Of a stretch of 8,936 nucleotides of DNA, positions 6,350 to 8,936 are shown one piece after another. The position numbers were made by a program, and so were the translations under genes. The notes beneath the pieces were generated by a model. The model did no database searches and was not told where the DNA came from. It saw only the letters and a list, made by a program, of their open reading frames with translations. The first letter of the stretch is position 1. Each line of letters begins with the position of its first letter. Source of the stretch: DATBMY01 sp036554605. Lineage in GTDB: Bacteria > Acidobacteriota > Blastocatellia > UBA7656. The stretch covers positions 1 to 8,936 of the forward strand of contig DATBMY010000060.1 in the NCBI GenBank assembly GCA_036554605.1. The letters are read 5' to 3'.

Positions 6350-7412
6350 CTCTCCCAAAAGTCAGGCGAATGCCCGTGGTGAGCAGCAGGTCATTCTTTT
6401 TTACTCCCGGAATCGGGTTGCTTATGTACCGGTCGCTAAAGGTAACCTGCCAGCTCAGCAAACGGCTCAGCCTGGTCACCGCTGTAGTATCAAACGCGAT
6501 CCGGAATTCTCCTATTTCGCTCAAGTTTGGGAAAACCACAAATCTCTCCGTCAGCGAGATCGTATCTGAGAGCTTATATGCAAGCTCTTGACCCAGCAGG
6601 ATCTCGCCTGACCTCCGCGTCGGCTCAGTCGAGTAGTACTCTTGATTGAATGATCCGCCCGCGAATAAGTCCAGCCGGGTCCGCTCGGTCTTCTTGACAT
6701 GAAAGCCCAACCCTCCCGCAAGCACGAGGCGAAGGTCAAGGTTTTGAAACTTGTCATATTCCAGATCGGTGAGGCCGAATGCGAAAAGGTCGTCGCTCAG
6801 ATTGAAATCATAGCGGGTCCCGCCCCTGAGCGCGTTCGCAGTCGTCTCCGATTCGCCGGTTATGTCGTTTCTTGCGAAAAGCGAAGCGAAATAGACGCTT
6901 ACCTTGTCCCTCGGAGTGACGCGCGCGGCCTGCGCTCCTACACCAATAGTAAGCGTGTCGGAATTGCCGCGAGTCGTGCTGAGCCCGGCATCGAGCGTTC
7001 CGCTCCACAGGTCGCCAAGCCCGGGATTGCGCAGCCTTTCCATCTCGGCCGTGTAAGCCGCCTGCTCTTTTTCTGATCGGATCAAAAGGATTGCCTCTTT
7101 CGACACGGTGACTTTTCCGGCTTCTTTCGTTTGAATTTCAACCTTGCCTTCCGAAGTAGTCAGCGTGCCGACGATCACCTGATTGTCTTTCAAGGTGACG
7201 TGAAGAGGTTGATCCGATGATATTGATGCAATCGAGCTCCACTGAATCTTAACTTCGCCTGCTAACTCAGATTTGATCGTGAGGCTTGCCTCATCCAACT
7301 TGACTATTGCCCCTGTCAACCGGTCTCCGTTAGTCATGTTGATCTGGTCGGCAAGGGCGCGAGGGCAGAGGGCGCCGATGATTATAAGAATGAGGAAAGT
7401 TGCTTTGCTCAT
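6342..7412 (-). CDS. DUF481 (YdiY-like) outer-membrane protein with two N-terminal SH3-like repeats
   Basis: A 356-residue exported protein. Residues 1-21 form a signal peptide with cleavage expected after Ala-Leu-Ala (19-21). Two similar small beta-rich repeats follow. The first, about 24-66, starts INMTNGDRLTGAIV; the second, about 71-115, starts VTLKDNQVIVGTL and has AGKVTVSKEAILLI. Both share an LSm/SH3-like pattern. Residues about 136-356 match the DUF481 barrel: WSGTLDAGLSTTRGNSDT (136-153), the RYDFNLSDDLFAF block (200-212), and IPGVKKNDLLLTTGIRL near the end. Family function is not established; an outer-membrane barrel location is inferred. The ATG at 7412 has CAGGAG (7421-7426) 8 nt upstream. 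Third positions look less GC-rich than in the receptor and peptidase genes. It has its own flanking spacers and is probably monocistronic. Confidence 0.88.
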   Translation of the reverse strand: MSKATFLILIIIGALCPRALADQINMTNGDRLTGAIVKLDEASLTIKSELAGEVKIQWSSIASISSDQPLHVTLKDNQVIVGTLTTSEGKVEIQTKEAGKVTVSKEAILLIRSEKEQAAYTAEMERLRNPGLGDLWSGTLDAGLSTTRGNSDTLTIGVGAQAARVTPRDKVSVYFASLFARNDITGESETTANALRGGTRYDFNLSDDLFAFGLTDLEYDKFQNLDLRLVLAGGLGFHVKKTERTRLDLFAGGSFNQEYYSTEPTRRSGEILLGQELAYKLSDTISLTERFVVFPNLSEIGEFRIAFDTTAVTRLSRLLSWQVTFSDRYISNPIPGVKKNDLLLTTGIRLTFGRGL

Positions 7413-7873
7413 CGTTGTTTCTCCTGTAGGAATCTAGCGCATCCAATACATAGTTCCACTGCCGCTGCTTACGCGAAGAAAGAGAGATTCCGTTTTGATC
7501 CGGAGTCCAAATAAACGGCAGAGTAACTTGTGCAATAGTCCGGTTGGGAACGCACTAGATTATTGATAAGACCCAAGGGCGTAACAGACCTTTTGGGGCG
7601 TTTTGAAACACTCAGTCAAGCGCGCAGTCGCGGCTATTTTCCTATCGCAGTACATCAATATCAAGTCTAAAGGGGAAATTGTCAGGGCTGTTGCAAAGTC
7701 GTTGTATGTGCGAGAGGTCAGCTGCGGGAGCGGAACTGACCTGTTGCTATTGCGCTAGCGACTTTGTTAAAGCCCTGCCCGGACGCCGCCCGGTGCTTTT
7801 ATGGATAGTTTTACTCGTGCTAAAGTTCGCTGCTGGTAATAGCGGCAAGGGAGATTAATGGCCTTTGCAGGGT
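7413..7873. other. Gene-poor interval between the DinB-family and DUF481 genes
   Basis: These 461 bp hold no gene I can support. The part nearest 7412 must contain the DUF481 leader, but no convincing -35/-10 pair was seen. A nested inverted repeat lies at 7683-7777. A plus-strand frame, TTG at 7603 to TAG at 7758 (51 codons), is open but has no clear ribosome-binding site or recognisable family. It also overlaps the inverted repeat, so it is not called. No T-rich terminator was found directly after the DinB-family stop at 7874. Confidence 0.6.
7683..7777. repeat. Nested inverted repeat (possible MITE-like element, structured RNA or terminator)
   Basis: The outer arms 7683-7701 and 7759-7777 match at 16 of 19 positions: AGGGCT at the tips and CAAAGTCG inside match exactly, with three mismatches between. 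An inner perfect 7-bp stem, AGGTCAG (7715-7721) with CTGACCT (7736-7742), has a 14-nt loop. The 95-bp unit would fold as two coaxial stems on either strand. No target-site duplication is visible at its borders. It lies about 100 bp downstream of the DinB-family stop, so termination of that operon is one possible role. Confidence 0.6.
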
Positions 7874-8407
7874 CTATAACCTCCCGTTCGTAAGGTGAGC
7901 GCTCGGCCACTCGGCCGCCGGGCGTCCAGTCCATAACCAGGCTATATAATCCACCAGGGGGGGTACAACGCCGGCTTCTCGCAGTCGCGCGTTGACCTGC
8001 CCGCGGTGGTACATGCTGTGCAATACAACTTGAAGCACCGTATCGCCAATCGTAGTGCCTTCAGGCTTGCGCCCGATCTGCTTCTCAATCATGTCGGCCC
8101 AGGGCATGTCCAGCGGCTCGGCCAGCTTCTCGTCACTCAGCTTTTCGATATGCGCGAATATATCGCCATAGTTCGCGCGAGCCCACTCCATAAGCGAGGT
8201 CGCATCATCAAAGGTCGGGAATGGCGTCTCGCGCGGCACGCCTCGCCAGATGCGCAGGAACGCATTTTGAACCAGATGGAGGTGATAGAGGTAATCTCGG
8301 ACCTTCTGGTCACTGTGCGCGCTCTCGGATTCGAGCAGCGCGGTCCATACCTTCGCGTCGGCCCATTCCATGTGACGGTATAGATCAGTAAGAGACTTTA
8401 TATCCAC
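7874..8407 (-). CDS. DinB-family metal-binding four-helix protein
   Basis: A 177-residue DinB/YfiT-superfamily protein. Members are four-helix bundles with a three-histidine metal site; some are bacillithiol- or mycothiol-dependent transferases, and many have no known reaction. The metal triad is visible: His44 (or His42) in LYHLHLVQNAFL (40-51), and His130 and His134 in VLHSMYHRGQVNARLRE (128-144). YRHMEWADAKVW near the N-terminus fits helix 1. There is no signal peptide, so it is probably cytoplasmic. The GTG start at 8407 is preceded by GGAGGAG (8413-8419) at 5-nt spacing, which supports it over the internal ATG at codon 13. The gene starts 15 bp after the tRNA-binding protein stop and is probably translated from the same mRNA. 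The substrate is unknown. Confidence 0.9.
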   Translation of the reverse strand: MDIKSLTDLYRHMEWADAKVWTALLESESAHSDQKVRDYLYHLHLVQNAFLRIWRGVPRETPFPTFDDATSLMEWARANYGDIFAHIEKLSDEKLAEPLDMPWADMIEKQIGRKPEGTTIGDTVLQVVLHSMYHRGQVNARLREAGVVPPLVDYIAWLWTGRPAAEWPSAHLTNGRL

Positions 8408-8422
8408 CCGGACTCCTCCTTT

Positions 8423-8788
8423 TTAGCCTGCCCGCGACCCGTTCGGCACCGCTCTTTCCGGCACCGCGAGCGCGGGCGCGATCCCATCCGCGTATCCTAT
8501 GTCGAACAGCATCCCTTCCGACATTTCCCCGGCCATCTTTCTAGGTTCCAGGTTCACGACGAACAGCGCCTGCTTCCCTTCTATCTCTTTGACCTGCTCG
8601 CGCTCCTGCTTCATCCCCGCAAGTATACTTCTTTTATGATCGCCAAAATCTACGGTGAGCTTGACCAGCTTGTTTGACCCCTTCACTTCTTCGACAAGCT
8701 CTATGGTCCCGACACGTATATCTATCTGGTTCAGCAGATCAACGGTAATGGCCGGTTTGACCGGCACGGGCTCGTTTGGTTTAGTCAT
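8423..8788 (-). CDS. tRNA-binding-domain protein (CsaA / MetRS-beta-like)
   Basis: A 121-residue stand-alone OB-fold tRNA-binding domain (PF01588 type). Diagnostic blocks, numbered from this start, are IDIRVGTIELVEEVKGSNKL (22-41), the ILAGMKQ loop (55-61), and LFVVNLEPRKMAGEMSEGML (75-94). These match the C-terminal dimerisation/tRNA-binding domain of methionyl-tRNA synthetases and the CsaA chaperone-like protein. It could be a CsaA homologue, which in Bacillus is linked to protein export, or a separate MetRS beta subunit; sequence alone does not decide. A TTG two codons upstream (8794) is a poorer start than the ATG at 8788. Neither has a clear Shine-Dalgarno site, and a candidate promoter lies so close that the mRNA may be nearly leaderless. 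The DinB-family gene follows after 15 bp. Confidence 0.88.
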   Translation of the reverse strand: MTKPNEPVPVKPAITVDLLNQIDIRVGTIELVEEVKGSNKLVKLTVDFGDHKRSILAGMKQEREQVKEIEGKQALFVVNLEPRKMAGEMSEGMLFDIGYADGIAPALAVPERAVPNGSRAG

Positions 8789-8799
8789 GATCAATCACT

Positions 8800-8829
8800 A
8801 TACTAGGGCGGGCCGGTTCTTATTGGCAA
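8800..8829 (-). promoter_or_regulatory. Possible promoter of the tRNA-binding / DinB operon
   Basis: On the minus strand, TTGCCA (8824-8829; 5 of 6 to consensus) and TAGTAT (8800-8805; 4 of 6) are separated by 18 bp. Transcription would start about 5 nt before the ATG at 8788, which would explain the missing Shine-Dalgarno site. The -35 box lies just upstream of the preceding gene's stop codon. Read-through from that gene is an alternative. Confidence 0.35.
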
Positions 8830-8936
8830 TTCTCATCATCATAAGCCCGTATTACTCGTTTTGGCGCCACCGCCCGCCACGCCTCCTCAAGCAGGTCGCG
8901 AAGCAGATCCGGGCTGACGCTCGGCAGCCGAACCAA
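8820..8936 (-). CDS. C-terminal end of an unidentified protein, possibly MmcQ/YjbR-like (partial)
   Basis: The minus strand from the right edge reads 38 codons to a TAA at 8820-8822. The peptide includes SPDLLRDLLEEAWRAVAPKR and ends YDDENCQ. Codon use looks like that of the neighbouring genes, and the stop is 31 bp before the tRNA-binding gene, which supports a real gene end. The segment, an amphipathic helix followed by a basic APKR motif, is reminiscent of C-termini of MmcQ/YjbR-type proteins. That assignment is tentative because only 38 residues are visible. Confidence 0.55.
   Translation of the reverse strand: MVRLPSVSPDLLRDLLEEAWRAVAPKRVIRAYDDENCQ

Noticed and set aside
7431..7561. Inverted repeat AATCTAGCGC (7431-7440) with GCACTAGATT (7552-7561) in the DUF481 upstream region
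   Set aside because: It is 9 of 10 matched but short and far apart, and CTAG is itself palindromic, so chance is likely.
8621..8630. Perfect palindrome AAGTATACTT
   Set aside because: It lies inside the tRNA-binding gene and is explained by the coding sequence; there is no second copy or promoter nearby.
1..8936. CRISPR array, tRNA or rRNA gene, transposase or defence genes
   Set aside because: No regularly spaced repeats, cloverleaf-like segments, or recognisable mobile or defence proteins were found on either strand.

Overview
The window reads as chromosomal DNA of a Gram-negative, moderately GC-rich bacterium, most likely an acidobacterium (Blastocatellia-like). This is inferred from protein style. 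The 1054-residue outer-membrane receptor has the plug and C-terminal signatures of the large Oar-like TonB-dependent family expanded in Acidobacteriota. It is accompanied by a DmpA-type peptidase, a DUF481 barrel protein and a DinB-family protein. Outer-membrane barrels and export signals show a two-membrane envelope. No rRNA, tRNA, CRISPR array, transposase, integrase or phage gene was found.

Every confidently called complete gene is on the minus strand, so transcription runs from high to low coordinates. From the right edge: the C-terminal end of an unidentified protein (8820-8936), a CsaA/MetRS-beta-like tRNA-binding protein (8423-8788) and a DinB-family protein (7874-8407). The last two are 15 bp apart and probably co-transcribed. 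A gene-poor stretch (7413-7873) follows, holding a nested inverted repeat. Next is a DUF481 outer-membrane protein (6342-7412). A 300-bp hairpin-rich spacer separates it from a probable two-gene operon: an ODP-type metallo-beta-lactamase-fold protein (5309-6040), then, 22 bp later, an exported self-cleaving P1/DmpA aminopeptidase (4090-5286). After 96 bp comes the receptor-like protein (829-3993), and 105 bp further a PrxQ/BCP peroxiredoxin (241-723).

The left edge holds the most unusual structure. The 3' end of a second peroxiredoxin copy lies on the plus strand (3-107), tail-to-tail with the complete copy. The two form a 128-bp inverted repeat with only two mismatches, which continues past the window edge. 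The repeat extends 21 bp beyond the stop codons into non-coding DNA.

The genes do not form one obvious pathway. Peroxiredoxin and the diiron-type MBL protein are both compatible with oxygen or peroxide handling. The receptor, DUF481 protein and exported peptidase are envelope functions. I did not find a convincing new defence or biosynthetic system. The best candidates for a second look are the inverted peroxiredoxin duplication and the nested hairpin at 7683-7777. Several start codons were moved from the longest reading frame using ribosome-binding sites.
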